Shown: one piece after another, positions 22,124 through 29,752 of the stretch
How positions within the stretch are numbered: position 1 is the stretch's first letter
How the letters are laid out: every line of letters begins with the position of its first letter
Assembly: GCF_000282495.1 (NCBI RefSeq)
Contig: NZ_AKJE01000047.1
Coordinates: 1 to 64,000, forward strand
DNA length: 64,000 bases
Source: Pseudomonas sp. GM79
GTDB taxonomy: Bacteria; Pseudomonadota; Gammaproteobacteria; Pseudomonadales; Pseudomonadaceae
Direction of reading: 5' to 3'
Notes under the pieces: model-generated
Databases searched by the model: none
The model's input: the letters and a program-made list of their open reading frames with translations, nothing else
Told to the model about the DNA's origin: nothing
Translations under genes and position numbers: made by a program

Positions 22124-22765
22124 ATGAACGCACCTGAAAAAAACTCGGCACTGGACGCTACGTCCATGGACAACTTCCGCGCGATTGCCGATGCCATCGC
22201 CACGTTGTTCTTCCCTCATGCCGAGGTGGTGCTGCACGACCTGCGTACGCAAAAGGTCGATTACATCGCCAACAACCTGTCCAAACGGGAAATCGGCGAC
22301 GACTCGTCGCTGGAAGACATGCTCAGCGAAGACGTCAGCGAACGAAACATCGGGCCGTACGAAAAGCTCAACTGGGACGGCCAGAAGATTCGCAGCCTCA
22401 GCAGCGTGCTGCGCGACAGCGAGGGTCGTCCGCTGGCGGTGCTGTGCATCAACCTGAATATCTCGCTGTTCGAGAACGCGAAAGCGGCGCTGGATTTGTT
22501 CCTGTCGCCAACCAAGCTGATCCCGCAACCGGACTCACTGTTTCGCGATGACTGGCAGGAACGGATCAACACCTTTCTGCACGCCTGGTTGCGCGAGCGT
22601 CAGCTGAGCCTGAACGTGCTGACCCGCGATCACAAACGCGAACTGGTGCTGGCGCTGCACGCCGAAGGCGCCTTCAAAGGCAAAAGCGCCTCCAACTATG
22701 TGGCCAATGTGCTGAACATGGGCCGGGCGACGGTGTACAAGCATTTGAAGGAATTGAAGGGTTAG
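22124..22765 (+). CDS. dauR: DauR-type transcriptional repressor (YheO-like PAS/HTH)
   Basis: The 213-residue product has a YheO-like PAS domain (about residues 15-130: ADAIATLFFPHAEVVLHDL). The C-terminal helix-turn-helix (about 160-210) ends NVLNMGRATVYKHLKELKG. P. aeruginosa DauR represses dauBAR and is relieved by arginine or ketoarginine. Position directly after dauA supports the same role. Its binding site may be the AAAAGTCCA-N2-ATGGA motif. Confidence 0.88.
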   Translation: MNAPEKNSALDATSMDNFRAIADAIATLFFPHAEVVLHDLRTQKVDYIANNLSKREIGDDSSLEDMLSEDVSERNIGPYEKLNWDGQKIRSLSSVLRDSEGRPLAVLCINLNISLFENAKAALDLFLSPTKLIPQPDSLFRDDWQERINTFLHAWLRERQLSLNVLTRDHKRELVLALHAEGAFKGKSASNYVANVLNMGRATVYKHLKELKG

Positions 22766-22797
22766 GCCCTGGGATTTTGGCTGTCTGGCGGGGCCCC

Positions 22798-22880
22798 TTC
22801 GCGAGCAAGCCCGCTCCCACATTCAATCGCATTTCTTCAGGAAGAACTCGATCAACTGTGGGAGCGGGCTTGCTCGCGAA
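22798..22880. repeat. REP pair (GTGGGAG type), outward layout
   Basis: Copies at 22798-22820 (reverse) and 22858-22880 (forward) have their GTGGGAG ends facing each other. This is the opposite arrangement to 1000-1087. It lies between the convergent dauR and binding-protein genes, and the right copy ends about 10 bp from the latter's stop codon. Confidence 0.9.
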
Positions 22881-22889
22881 AGCGATTAA

Positions 22890-23666
22890 TCAATCGCCGT
22901 AAATATCCGACTTGAAATACTTCTGCGAAATCTTCTGATACTCGCCATTGGCGCGAATCTCGTCGATCGCCTTGTTCAGATCCGCCACCAACTGCGTATT
23001 CCCCTTGCGCACGGCAATCCCGGCGCCCTCACCCACGTATTTCGGGTCTTTCAATTCCGGCCCGACAAACGCATAGCCCTTGCCACGCGGCATCGACAGA
23101 AAGTCATTCAGTGGAATGGTGTCGGCAAAAATCGCATCAAGGCGACCGGCTGCCAGGTCCATGTAGATTTCTTCGTTGTTGCCGTAACGCTTGACGTTGA
23201 TGCCCTTGGGTTCAAAGACCTCGGTAGCGTAACGGTCAGTGGTGGTTGCGCGCTGCACGCCGATGTTCTTGCCCTTGAGGCTGGCGTACTGATCATCCAC
23301 TACCGCGCCGTCCTTCATCACCAGACGCGATGAGGTGAAGTAGTACTTGTGGGTGAAGTCCACCGACTTCTTACGGTCTTCGTTAATGGTCATGGACGAC
23401 AGCGCCATGTCGATTTTCTTCACCTTCAGGGAAGGAATCAGACCGTCGAACTCGCCTTCGACCCACACACACTTGACCTTCATCTGCGCGCACAGGGCAT
23501 TGCCGATGTCGTAGTCGAAGCCGACAATCTCGCCTTTGTCGGTTTTGGACGCGAACGGCGGATAAGCCGCTTCGATACCGATACGCAGGTCTTTCTCGGC
23601 GGCAAACAAGCTACTGCACGCCAACAGGCTCAGGGCCAGACCGGTGATGAGGGGGAATTTCTTCAT
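22890..23666 (-). CDS. Periplasmic basic-amino-acid binding protein
   Basis: The 258-residue ABC-type binding protein has a Sec signal peptide (residues 1-22, [22 protein letters not shown]). The mature domain starts [32 protein letters not shown] in two family blocks typical of lysine/arginine/ornithine binders. The gene order matches P. aeruginosa PA3865, next to dauR. No permease or ATPase lies nearby, so it must use one encoded elsewhere. A shared operator-like motif suggests co-regulation with dauBA. Confidence 0.88.
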   Translation of the reverse strand: MKKFPLITGLALSLLACSSLFAAEKDLRIGIEAAYPPFASKTDKGEIVGFDYDIGNALCAQMKVKCVWVEGEFDGLIPSLKVKKIDMALSSMTINEDRKKSVDFTHKYYFTSSRLVMKDGAVVDDQYASLKGKNIGVQRATTTDRYATEVFEPKGINVKRYGNNEEIYMDLAAGRLDAIFADTIPLNDFLSMPRGKGYAFVGPELKDPKYVGEGAGIAVRKGNTQLVADLNKAIDEIRANGEYQKISQKYFKSDIYGD

Positions 23667-23748
23667 ATTCGTTCTCTCGCGGGTTGTTGTTGGTTTGGCA
23701 AGACAGAAGAAAAAGCTGAAACGGGGGAAACCTTTTTGTACTTAGAAT

Positions 23749-23780
23749 TCCATACTGGACTTTTATGTATTTTCCGTCAA
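23749..23780 (-). promoter_or_regulatory. Operator-like motif and promoter of the binding-protein gene
   Basis: On the minus strand, TTGACG (23775-23780) is followed after 17 bp by a weak -10 (CAGTAT, 23752-23757). The 16-mer AAAAGTCCAGTATGGA (23749-23764) overlaps the -10, just as its 14/16 match does before dauB. It lies 83 bp upstream of the start codon. Confidence 0.5.
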
Positions 23781-23828
23781 TCAGGTAGGCAGCGTCATAC
23801 CCGGCCTCTGGTCGGGTGCTCGCCAAAT

Positions 23829-23880
23829 GTAAAAAAGGCCGGGTCGGTGCTTCGCGAACAAGCGAAACACTGACCCGGCC
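23829..23880 (-). terminator. Intrinsic terminator of hmp
   Basis: A long stem of about 20 bp (GGCCGGGTC...GACCCGGCC) with a 5-base apex is followed on the minus strand by T6. It begins about 20 bp after the hmp stop. Confidence 0.9.
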
Positions 23881-23900
23881 CTCAGGAACCGCCCAGAGCG

Positions 23901-25082
23901 TTATTCCAGCGCGGCAGCCGGCCCGAAGAACTCGTAACGGCTCTGCTTCTCCGGTACACCCAAAGCCTTGAGGTGACGCTTGATCGCCGCCATGAAGCCT
24001 TTAGGCCCCAGGAAGTACGCATCCACATCACGCTGTTCCGGCAACCACTCGCCAAGTTGTTCCTGGCTCAACAGGCCAACCTTGTCCGCCGCCGGGCTGA
24101 TGCCATCGTCTTCGGCATAGCAATAAAAACGCTTGAGCTGCGGATGACGCTCGGCCAGGCCATCGATCCAGTCACGGAAAGCATGCACGCTACCGTTGCG
24201 CGCACAGTGGATAAAGTGCACCGGCCGCTCGGTCGCCAGCGCCGCTTCGAGCATCGCCAGCGTCGGGGTGATGCCGACGCCGCCACTGATCAGCACCAGC
24301 GGTTTATCGCTGGCGGTCAGGGTGAAATCGCCCGCTGGCGGGAACAGCTGGATGCTCGCGCCGACGTGCAGTTGATCGTGCAAATGGTTGGAAGCACGGC
24401 CGCCGGTTTCGCGCTTGACGCTGATGCGGTACTGGCCCTTGTTGGCCAGCGCCGACAGCGAATAGTTACGTCGAATTTCTTCGCCATCGAGGATCAGTTT
24501 CATGCCGATGTACTGGCCAGGCTCTGCCGCGAGAATCGGCCCCTTGTCCGCCGGTTCGAAGTAGAACGAGATGATTTCCGCGCTCTCCTCGACCTTGGCC
24601 ACCACGATGAACTCCCGCGCACCACGCCAGCCGCCCGGCGCCTGGGCTTTCTGGTCGTAGATGGTGGCTTCGGCGCCAATCAGGATCTCGGCCAATTGAC
24701 CGTAGGCCGCGCCCCACGCGCTCATCACTTCAGGCGTGGCAATCTCTTCGCCCAGCACTTCGGAGATCGCTCGCAACAGGCAGCTACCCACGATCGGGTA
24801 ATGTTCCGGGAGGATTTGCAGGGCCACGTGTTTGTTAATGATCTTGGCCACCAGATCGCCCAACTGATCGAGCTGGTCGATGTGCCGCGCATACATCAAT
24901 ACACCGTTGGCCAGGGCGCGAGGCTGATCGCCGCTGGCCTGGTGGGCCTGGTTGAACAGCGGGCGGACTTCCGGGTATTCGGAGAGCATCATGCGATAGA
25001 AGTGAGTGATCAACGCTTCGCCGCCGCTTTCCAGCAACGGCACGGTGGACTTGACGATGGCACGGTCTTGAACGCTAAGCAT
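23901..25082 (-). CDS. hmp: Flavohemoprotein (nitric oxide dioxygenase)
   Basis: The 393-residue product has a globin domain (about 1-140) with proximal heme His85 and the distal-pocket pair Tyr29/Gln53. A ferredoxin-reductase-type FAD domain follows (RRNYSLS at about 204-210), then an NAD-binding domain with ISGGVGITP. It converts NO and O2 to nitrate at the expense of NAD(P)H in the cytoplasm. Called fhp in P. aeruginosa. It is divergent from norR, which should activate it under NO through sigma-54. Confidence 0.95.
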   Translation of the reverse strand: MLSVQDRAIVKSTVPLLESGGEALITHFYRMMLSEYPEVRPLFNQAHQASGDQPRALANGVLMYARHIDQLDQLGDLVAKIINKHVALQILPEHYPIVGSCLLRAISEVLGEEIATPEVMSAWGAAYGQLAEILIGAEATIYDQKAQAPGGWRGAREFIVVAKVEESAEIISFYFEPADKGPILAAEPGQYIGMKLILDGEEIRRNYSLSALANKGQYRISVKRETGGRASNHLHDQLHVGASIQLFPPAGDFTLTASDKPLVLISGGVGITPTLAMLEAALATERPVHFIHCARNGSVHAFRDWIDGLAERHPQLKRFYCYAEDDGISPAADKVGLLSQEQLGEWLPEQRDVDAYFLGPKGFMAAIKRHLKALGVPEKQSRYEFFGPAAALE

Positions 25083-25122
25083 AAGAGCAACCCCTGGGCT
25101 TTATATGAATAACCTTTACGTA

Positions 25123-25137
25123 TCAGTTTCCATGCCA
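25123..25137 (-). promoter_or_regulatory. Sigma-54-like promoter of hmp
   Basis: On the minus strand TGGCATGGAAACTGA fits the -24/-12 pattern with the required 10 bp between GG and the -12 dinucleotide. The -12 reads GA instead of GC, a mismatch. Transcription would start near 25111, about 29 bp before the hmp start codon. NorR-type activators work on sigma-54 promoters, which supports the call. Confidence 0.55.
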
Positions 25138-25178
25138 ACAATTAAAACCTTATAAATCAGTAAGTTAAAAACATAGTA

Positions 25179-25189
25179 GTCATATCGAC
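25179..25189. promoter_or_regulatory. NorR-type binding site 1
   Basis: GTCATATCGAC fits the GT-N7-AC core known for NorR. It is centred about 73 bp upstream of the predicted hmp start point, a usual place for an enhancer-binding protein. Confidence 0.6.
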
Positions 25190-25204
25190 ACGCGACGTTT
25201 TATA

Positions 25205-25215
25205 GTCACACCGAC
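25205..25215. promoter_or_regulatory. NorR-type binding site 2
   Basis: GTCACACCGAC also fits GT-N7-AC and shares GTCA-A-CGAC with site 1, 26 bp away. It lies 15 bp before the norR start codon, so binding may also limit norR expression. Confidence 0.6.
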
Positions 25216-25229
25216 TACACGGAGTCATT

Positions 25230-26783
25230 ATGACTGCAAAATTACTGCTCACGACGTTGCTGCCCCTGGTCTCCGACCTGTCCCGCGAACTGCCCGAAGG
25301 CGAGCGCTACCGGCGCCTGCTCGAAGCCATGCGCGCCCTGCTCCCTTGCGACGCCGCGGCCCTGCTGCGACTCGATGGCGAATGGCTGGTGCCGCTGGCG
25401 GTGGACGGGTTGAGCACCGACACCCTCGGCCGACGTTTCAAGGTCAGCGAACACCCGCGCTTCGAAGCGCTGCTCAGCAGCCCCGGCCCGACTCGCTTCG
25501 CCGCCGACAGCGATTTGCCCGATCCTTATGACGGCCTGGTCGATGGTCTTCACGATCATCTGGAAGTCCACGACTGCATGGGCTGCCCGCTGTTTATCGA
25601 CGAGCGCCCGTGGGGTTTGCTGACCCTCGACGCGCTCGACCCTGAACGTTTCGAGCCGATCGAACTGGACGCCCTGCAAGCCTTCGCCAGCCTCGCCGCC
25701 GCCACAGTCAACGCCGCCGAGCGCATCGAACGGCTGGCCAACCGCGTCGAGGACGAACATCAGCGCGCCGAGGTTTACCGTCAGGCCAGCGGCCAGCAGA
25801 ACCGCGAAATGATCGGCCAGAGCAAGACTTACAAACGACTGGTGGAAGAGATCAGCCTGGTGGGCGGCAGCGACCTGACGGTGCTGATCACCGGCGAAAC
25901 CGGAGTTGGCAAAGAGCTGGTGGCCCAGGCTATCCACGCAGCGTCCCCACGGGCCGATAAACCCATCATCAGCCTCAATTGCGCCGCCCTGCCAGACACG
26001 CTGGTGGAGAGCGAATTGTTCGGCCATGTGCGCGGGGCTTTCACCGGCGCGACGAATGATCGGCGCGGCAAGTTCGAGCTGGCCAATGGCGGTACGTTGT
26101 TCCTCGATGAAGTCGGCGAACTGTCGCTGACGGTGCAGGCCAAATTGCTGCGAGTGCTGCAGAGCGGGCAGTTACAGCGGCTGGGGTCGGACCAGGAACA
26201 TCAGGTCGACGTGCGATTGATCGCCGCGACCAACCGTGACCTGGCCGAAGAAGTGCGCAGCGGTCGCTACCGTGCCGACTTCTATCATCGCTTGAGCGTT
26301 TACCCGCTGCTGGTGCCCGCACTGCGCGATCGCGGTCGGGATGTGCTGTTGCTCAGCGGCTTCTTCCTGGAGCAAAACCGCTCACGCATGGGCCTCAACA
26401 GCCTGCGCCTGACCAGCGATGCGCAAGCGGCATTGTTGGCGTATGACTGGCCAGGGAACGTGCGAGAGCTGGAGCACTTGATTGGCCGCAGTGCGTTGAA
26501 GGCGCTGGGCAACTGCAAGCAACGGCCAAAGATTCTCAGCTTGAGCGCCGCGGATCTGGACTTGCCCAATGGCAGCGTTGAACCCGCGCCAGAACCGCTG
26601 GTTGCTGCGCCGACGGCTGCATTGATTTCAGGGGATTTGCGTGAGGCCACCGAGCATTATCAGCGCCAACTGATCAGCGCTTGCCTGCAACGGCACCAGA
26701 ATAACTGGGCCAGCGCGGCGCGGGAGCTGGGTCTGGATCGGGCGAACCTTGGACGGATGGCCAAGCGGTTGGGTATGAAATAA
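25230..26783 (+). CDS. norR: NO-responsive sigma-54 activator NorR/FhpR
   Basis: The 517-residue product has an N-terminal GAF domain (about 1-170) with the DCMGCPLF segment that holds Cys116, part of the non-heme iron site that senses NO. The AAA+ domain (about 195-430) has Walker A GETGVGKE at 222-229 and the sigma-54 contact motif GAFTGA at 269-274. A Fis-type helix-turn-helix ends the protein (NNWASAARELGLDRANLGRMAKRL). It is divergent from hmp, which it most likely activates. P. aeruginosa calls this regulator FhpR. Confidence 0.95.
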   Translation: MTAKLLLTTLLPLVSDLSRELPEGERYRRLLEAMRALLPCDAAALLRLDGEWLVPLAVDGLSTDTLGRRFKVSEHPRFEALLSSPGPTRFAADSDLPDPYDGLVDGLHDHLEVHDCMGCPLFIDERPWGLLTLDALDPERFEPIELDALQAFASLAAATVNAAERIERLANRVEDEHQRAEVYRQASGQQNREMIGQSKTYKRLVEEISLVGGSDLTVLITGETGVGKELVAQAIHAASPRADKPIISLNCAALPDTLVESELFGHVRGAFTGATNDRRGKFELANGGTLFLDEVGELSLTVQAKLLRVLQSGQLQRLGSDQEHQVDVRLIAATNRDLAEEVRSGRYRADFYHRLSVYPLLVPALRDRGRDVLLLSGFFLEQNRSRMGLNSLRLTSDAQAALLAYDWPGNVRELEHLIGRSALKALGNCKQRPKILSLSAADLDLPNGSVEPAPEPLVAAPTAALISGDLREATEHYQRQLISACLQRHQNNWASAARELGLDRANLGRMAKRLGMK

Positions 26784-26789
26784 GCCAAT

Positions 26790-26862
26790 ATCGCAGCCTT
26801 CGGCGGCACGCCAATCCCTTGTAGGAGCTGTCGAGCGAAGCGAGGCTGCGATCTTTTGATCT
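26790..26862. repeat. Degenerate REP pair (TGTAGGAGCTGCC type)
   Basis: A truncated reverse half (ATCGCAGCCTTCGGC, 26790-26804) faces a longer forward half (26820-26862) with the variant GTCGAGCGAAGCGAGGCTGC. It lies just after norR. Confidence 0.8.
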
Positions 26863-26973
26863 ACCCAACATTTATTGGCACTAAAGCCTGCCCCCGACAA
26901 GTCGATAACCCGGCATCGATAGCTGTTGGCGATCTTCACAATCGCCCATCACCTTTTTCCACAGAAGGTTTTT

Positions 26974-27876
26974 ATGTCTTCCAACAAAGCCCGCGCAGAT
27001 TCACTTTCGCTTCTGCTGTTTACCTTGCGCAGCGGCAAGCTGATGGCGATCAACCTGCTGAAAGTCAGCGAAATCATCCCCTGCCCGCCGCTGACCAAGC
27101 TGCCGGAGTCGCACCCCCACGTCAAAGGCATCGCCACCCTGCGTGGCGCATCGCTGTCGGTGATCGACCTGAGCCGCGCCATCGGCGAGCGACCGCTGGA
27201 AGACCCGAACGGTGGCTGCCTGATCGTCACCGACGTCAGCCGCTCCAAGCAGGGCCTGCACGTTCAGGCGGTGAGCAAGATCGTCCATTGCCTGACTACC
27301 GACATCCGTCCACCGCCCTTCGGCTCCGGTGGCGTGCGCTCGTACATCACCGGCGTGACCTCGGTCGACGGCACGCTGGTGCAAGTGCTGGACATCGAAA
27401 AGGTCATCCACGGCATCGCTCCGGCGCAGATCGAAACGGCCCCGACCGAGTTGAGCATGGAAGACGCCGAAGTCCTTGGCAACGCGCGAATCCTGGTGGT
27501 CGATGACAGCCAGGTCGCCCTGCAACAATCGGTACACACCCTGCGCAACCTCGGCCTGCAATGCCACACTGCTCGCAGCGCCAAGGAAGCCATCGACTGC
27601 CTGCTGGACCTGCAAGGTACCGCCCAGCAAATTAACCTGATCGTCTCGGACATCGAAATGTCGGAAATGGACGGTTATGCCCTCACCCGCACACTGCGCG
27701 AAACCCCCGACTTCTCGCACCTCTATGTGTTGCTGCACACCTCGCTGGACAGCGCGATGAACAGCGAGAAGGCCCGACTGGCCGGGGCCAACGCGGTGCT
27801 GACCAAATTCTCCTCACCGGAACTGACCAAATGCCTGATCGCGGCGGCCAGGGCCGTCACTGAACAAGGTCACTGA
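26974..27876 (+). CDS. cheV: Chemotaxis coupling protein CheV
   Basis: The 300-residue protein has a CheW-like domain (about residues 8-150) that couples receptors to CheA. A receiver domain (about 170-295) follows, with acidic pocket DD (177-178) and phospho-acceptor D226 in VSDIEMSEMDGY. Such proteins tune receptor-kinase arrays at the cell pole, with phosphorylation aiding adaptation. Start chosen at ATG 26974 with AGAAGG upstream. No other chemotaxis gene is nearby. Confidence 0.93.
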   Translation: MSSNKARADSLSLLLFTLRSGKLMAINLLKVSEIIPCPPLTKLPESHPHVKGIATLRGASLSVIDLSRAIGERPLEDPNGGCLIVTDVSRSKQGLHVQAVSKIVHCLTTDIRPPPFGSGGVRSYITGVTSVDGTLVQVLDIEKVIHGIAPAQIETAPTELSMEDAEVLGNARILVVDDSQVALQQSVHTLRNLGLQCHTARSAKEAIDCLLDLQGTAQQINLIVSDIEMSEMDGYALTRTLRETPDFSHLYVLLHTSLDSAMNSEKARLAGANAVLTKFSSPELTKCLIAAARAVTEQGH

Positions 27877-27879
27877 GTT

Positions 27880-28362
27880 GTGGCCGAGGACTTTTGTTTT
27901 CTGATGCGGCGCAACCTCGCAGAGGATGTGCCGCCTTGCACTTGGCCAAATGGCATTGAGTTGACCCAGTACCGTCCTGAACTCGCCGAAGCCGTCCATC
28001 ACTTGATGGAACTGGGCTATCGAGAAGGTGGCGGTCGCGTACCGGCGCTGGAAGTCTGGCAACAGCGTTTCGAAACCGATCCCGAATACGATCCGTCCCT
28101 GTGCTTCATCGCGTTCGATGCCGAAGGAATCGTCGGCGTTGCCCAGTGCTGGACCAGTGCCTACATCAAGAGCCTGGTGGTGCATCCGCGCGCTCAAGGC
28201 CTCGGACTTGGCCGTGCATTGCTGCTGAATGCTTTCAATGTGTTTCAGCACCGTCGCGAAGGCTTTGTGGATCTGAAGGTGCTGGAAAACAACCTTCGGG
28301 CCCAGCGTTTGTATGAAAGTGCCGGGATGTATGTGGTCCGCCGGGAGCCCGTGCCTGTCTGA
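27880..28362 (+). CDS. GNAT-family N-acetyltransferase
   Basis: The product is 160 residues. The acetyl-CoA binding motif is VHPRAQGLGLGRALL, after the beta-strand IKSLVV, and the end NNLRAQRLYESAGMYVV is also typical of GNAT enzymes. The substrate is unknown. A GTG start 3 bp after the cheV stop is used; ATG 27904 is an alternative that would remove 8 residues. Tight spacing implies co-transcription with cheV. Confidence 0.87.
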   Translation: MAEDFCFLMRRNLAEDVPPCTWPNGIELTQYRPELAEAVHHLMELGYREGGGRVPALEVWQQRFETDPEYDPSLCFIAFDAEGIVGVAQCWTSAYIKSLVVHPRAQGLGLGRALLLNAFNVFQHRREGFVDLKVLENNLRAQRLYESAGMYVVRREPVPV

Positions 28363-28371
28363 CACACCGCT

Positions 28372-28464
28372 TTCGCGAGCAAGCCCGCTCCCACAGTGGT
28401 TCGTTGTCGTTCACAGATTCGGTGTACGACACAAATCAACTGTGGGAGCGGGCTTGCTCGCGAA
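28372..28464. repeat. REP pair (GTGGGAG type), outward layout
   Basis: Copies at 28372-28394 (reverse) and 28442-28464 (forward) have GTGGGAG ends facing inward across a 47-bp spacer. The spacer contains GTTCACAGATTCGGTGTACG. Confidence 0.9.
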
Positions 28465-28539
28465 GAGGCCGGCACAACCAACATCGATCCATCAGGCATA
28501 CTCCGACCTCGGCCACTACACGCCAAGGATGCCCAAACC

Positions 28540-28866
28540 ATGAAAGCCACCACCCTGACCTTCCTCTGCCTCACCGCCCTCGCCACCCAAGCCCACGCTT
28601 CCAGCCCCGACGCCTGGGCCGCCTACGACAAAGCCGTGCTCGCCAGTTGCACCAAGGCCAGCGGCCTGAAGAACGCCAAACCCGTCGGCAACGCCGCGCA
28701 GTTCGATGACCGGGTCGGTTATACCGCGCTCCTGCTGCAAGGCCAGTCCCCGCAAAAACACATGAAAGGCCAACAAGGCACCGAGCTGTGCCTCTACAAC
28801 AAGAAAAGCAAAACCGCCTACGTAACCGAGTGGGACTCCATCCGCCCAACAGCAAAAGCGCAGTGA
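28540..28866 (+). CDS. Small secreted protein of unknown function
   Basis: The 108-residue product has a clear Sec signal peptide (MKATTLTFLCLTALATQAHA, about 20 residues), so the mature form of about 88 residues is periplasmic or exported. Two cysteines in the mature part (SCTKASGL and ELCLYNKK) could form a disulphide. I do not recognise the family. The upstream in-frame extension to 28396 runs through a REP element and is not coding. Confidence 0.8.
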   Translation: MKATTLTFLCLTALATQAHASSPDAWAAYDKAVLASCTKASGLKNAKPVGNAAQFDDRVGYTALLLQGQSPQKHMKGQQGTELCLYNKKSKTAYVTEWDSIRPTAKAQ

Positions 28867-28949
28867 CTGGCGCATAACTTGCTTCGGCACAGGCCCTTGC
28901 GGTGGCTTTTTGTCGCCATTTCATGCCCTCACAGGTGACTGGCCGTTCA

Positions 28950-29699
28950 ATGAATACAACGTTTTCCTGCGTAGGTTGTGGCAAATGCTGCAACGACCAC
29001 CACGTGCCCCTGACACTGGCCGAAGCCCGGATGTGGGCGGCCGATGGCGGTCAGGTGATCGTGCTGGTGGAGGCCTTCCTCGCCAATGGCCTGGGCCTGC
29101 CCGCGCAGCAACGCGAACACGCCGAACGCCGCTCGGTGGCGGTTCGAAGCGGCGCCTGCGAGGCCCACGTGGCGATCACCTTTGCCGCGTACAACGTCGG
29201 CCCCTGCCGGAATCTTGACGAAGACAAACTCTGCCGCATCTACGAACGCCGACCACTGGTGTGCCGCATCTACCCGATGGAAATCAACCCGCACATCCCG
29301 CTCAACCCATCTATCAAGGAATGCCCGCCCGAGTCCTGGATAACAGGGCCGGACTTGATCATCGGGGGTGAGCTGGTGGATCAGGAACTGACGGGATTGA
29401 TCCAGCGCTCCCGTCAGGCCGATCGCGATGAGATTCAGACCAAGGAGGCGATTTGCGCGTTGTTGGGGATTCGGACGACAGCGTTGAAGGGCGATGGATT
29501 TACCGCTTATTTGCCGGATGTGAACGCGTTTGCCACGGTTATCGATCAGATTTCAGCGCAATCGCAGATGGAGTCGAGCAGTGATTGGCTGTTTCACGTG
29601 TCGGGAGAGGATATTGCCGGGCAAGTGCAGGCGGCGGGTGCACAGGTGGCAACCGATACACCGGTTAGCTATGCGTTTATTTCGTTGCGGGCAGCCTGA
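28950..29699 (+). CDS. YkgJ-family cysteine cluster protein
   Basis: The 249-residue product opens with a C-x2-C-x2-CC cluster (C7, C10, C13, C14). A second set of cysteines in GPCRNLDEDKLCRIYERRPLVCRIYPME, read as two blocks, is typical of the YkgJ (UPF0153) zinc/iron-chelating family. The cluster probably binds a metal ion; the biochemical role is not established. The C-terminal half (from about residue 130) is not conserved in short YkgJ proteins. Start chosen at ATG 28950. Confidence 0.85.
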   Translation: MNTTFSCVGCGKCCNDHHVPLTLAEARMWAADGGQVIVLVEAFLANGLGLPAQQREHAERRSVAVRSGACEAHVAITFAAYNVGPCRNLDEDKLCRIYERRPLVCRIYPMEINPHIPLNPSIKECPPESWITGPDLIIGGELVDQELTGLIQRSRQADRDEIQTKEAICALLGIRTTALKGDGFTAYLPDVNAFATVIDQISAQSQMESSSDWLFHVSGEDIAGQVQAAGAQVATDTPVSYAFISLRAA

Positions 29700-29752
29700 A
29701 ACACCCAACCACTGCACAACTTTAGTTGCACAGTGGCTTGTCTGGTAGTGAG

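Noticed and set aside
28396..28539. N-terminal extension of the small secreted protein
   Set aside because: It translates the REP pair, and the signal peptide begins precisely at 28540.
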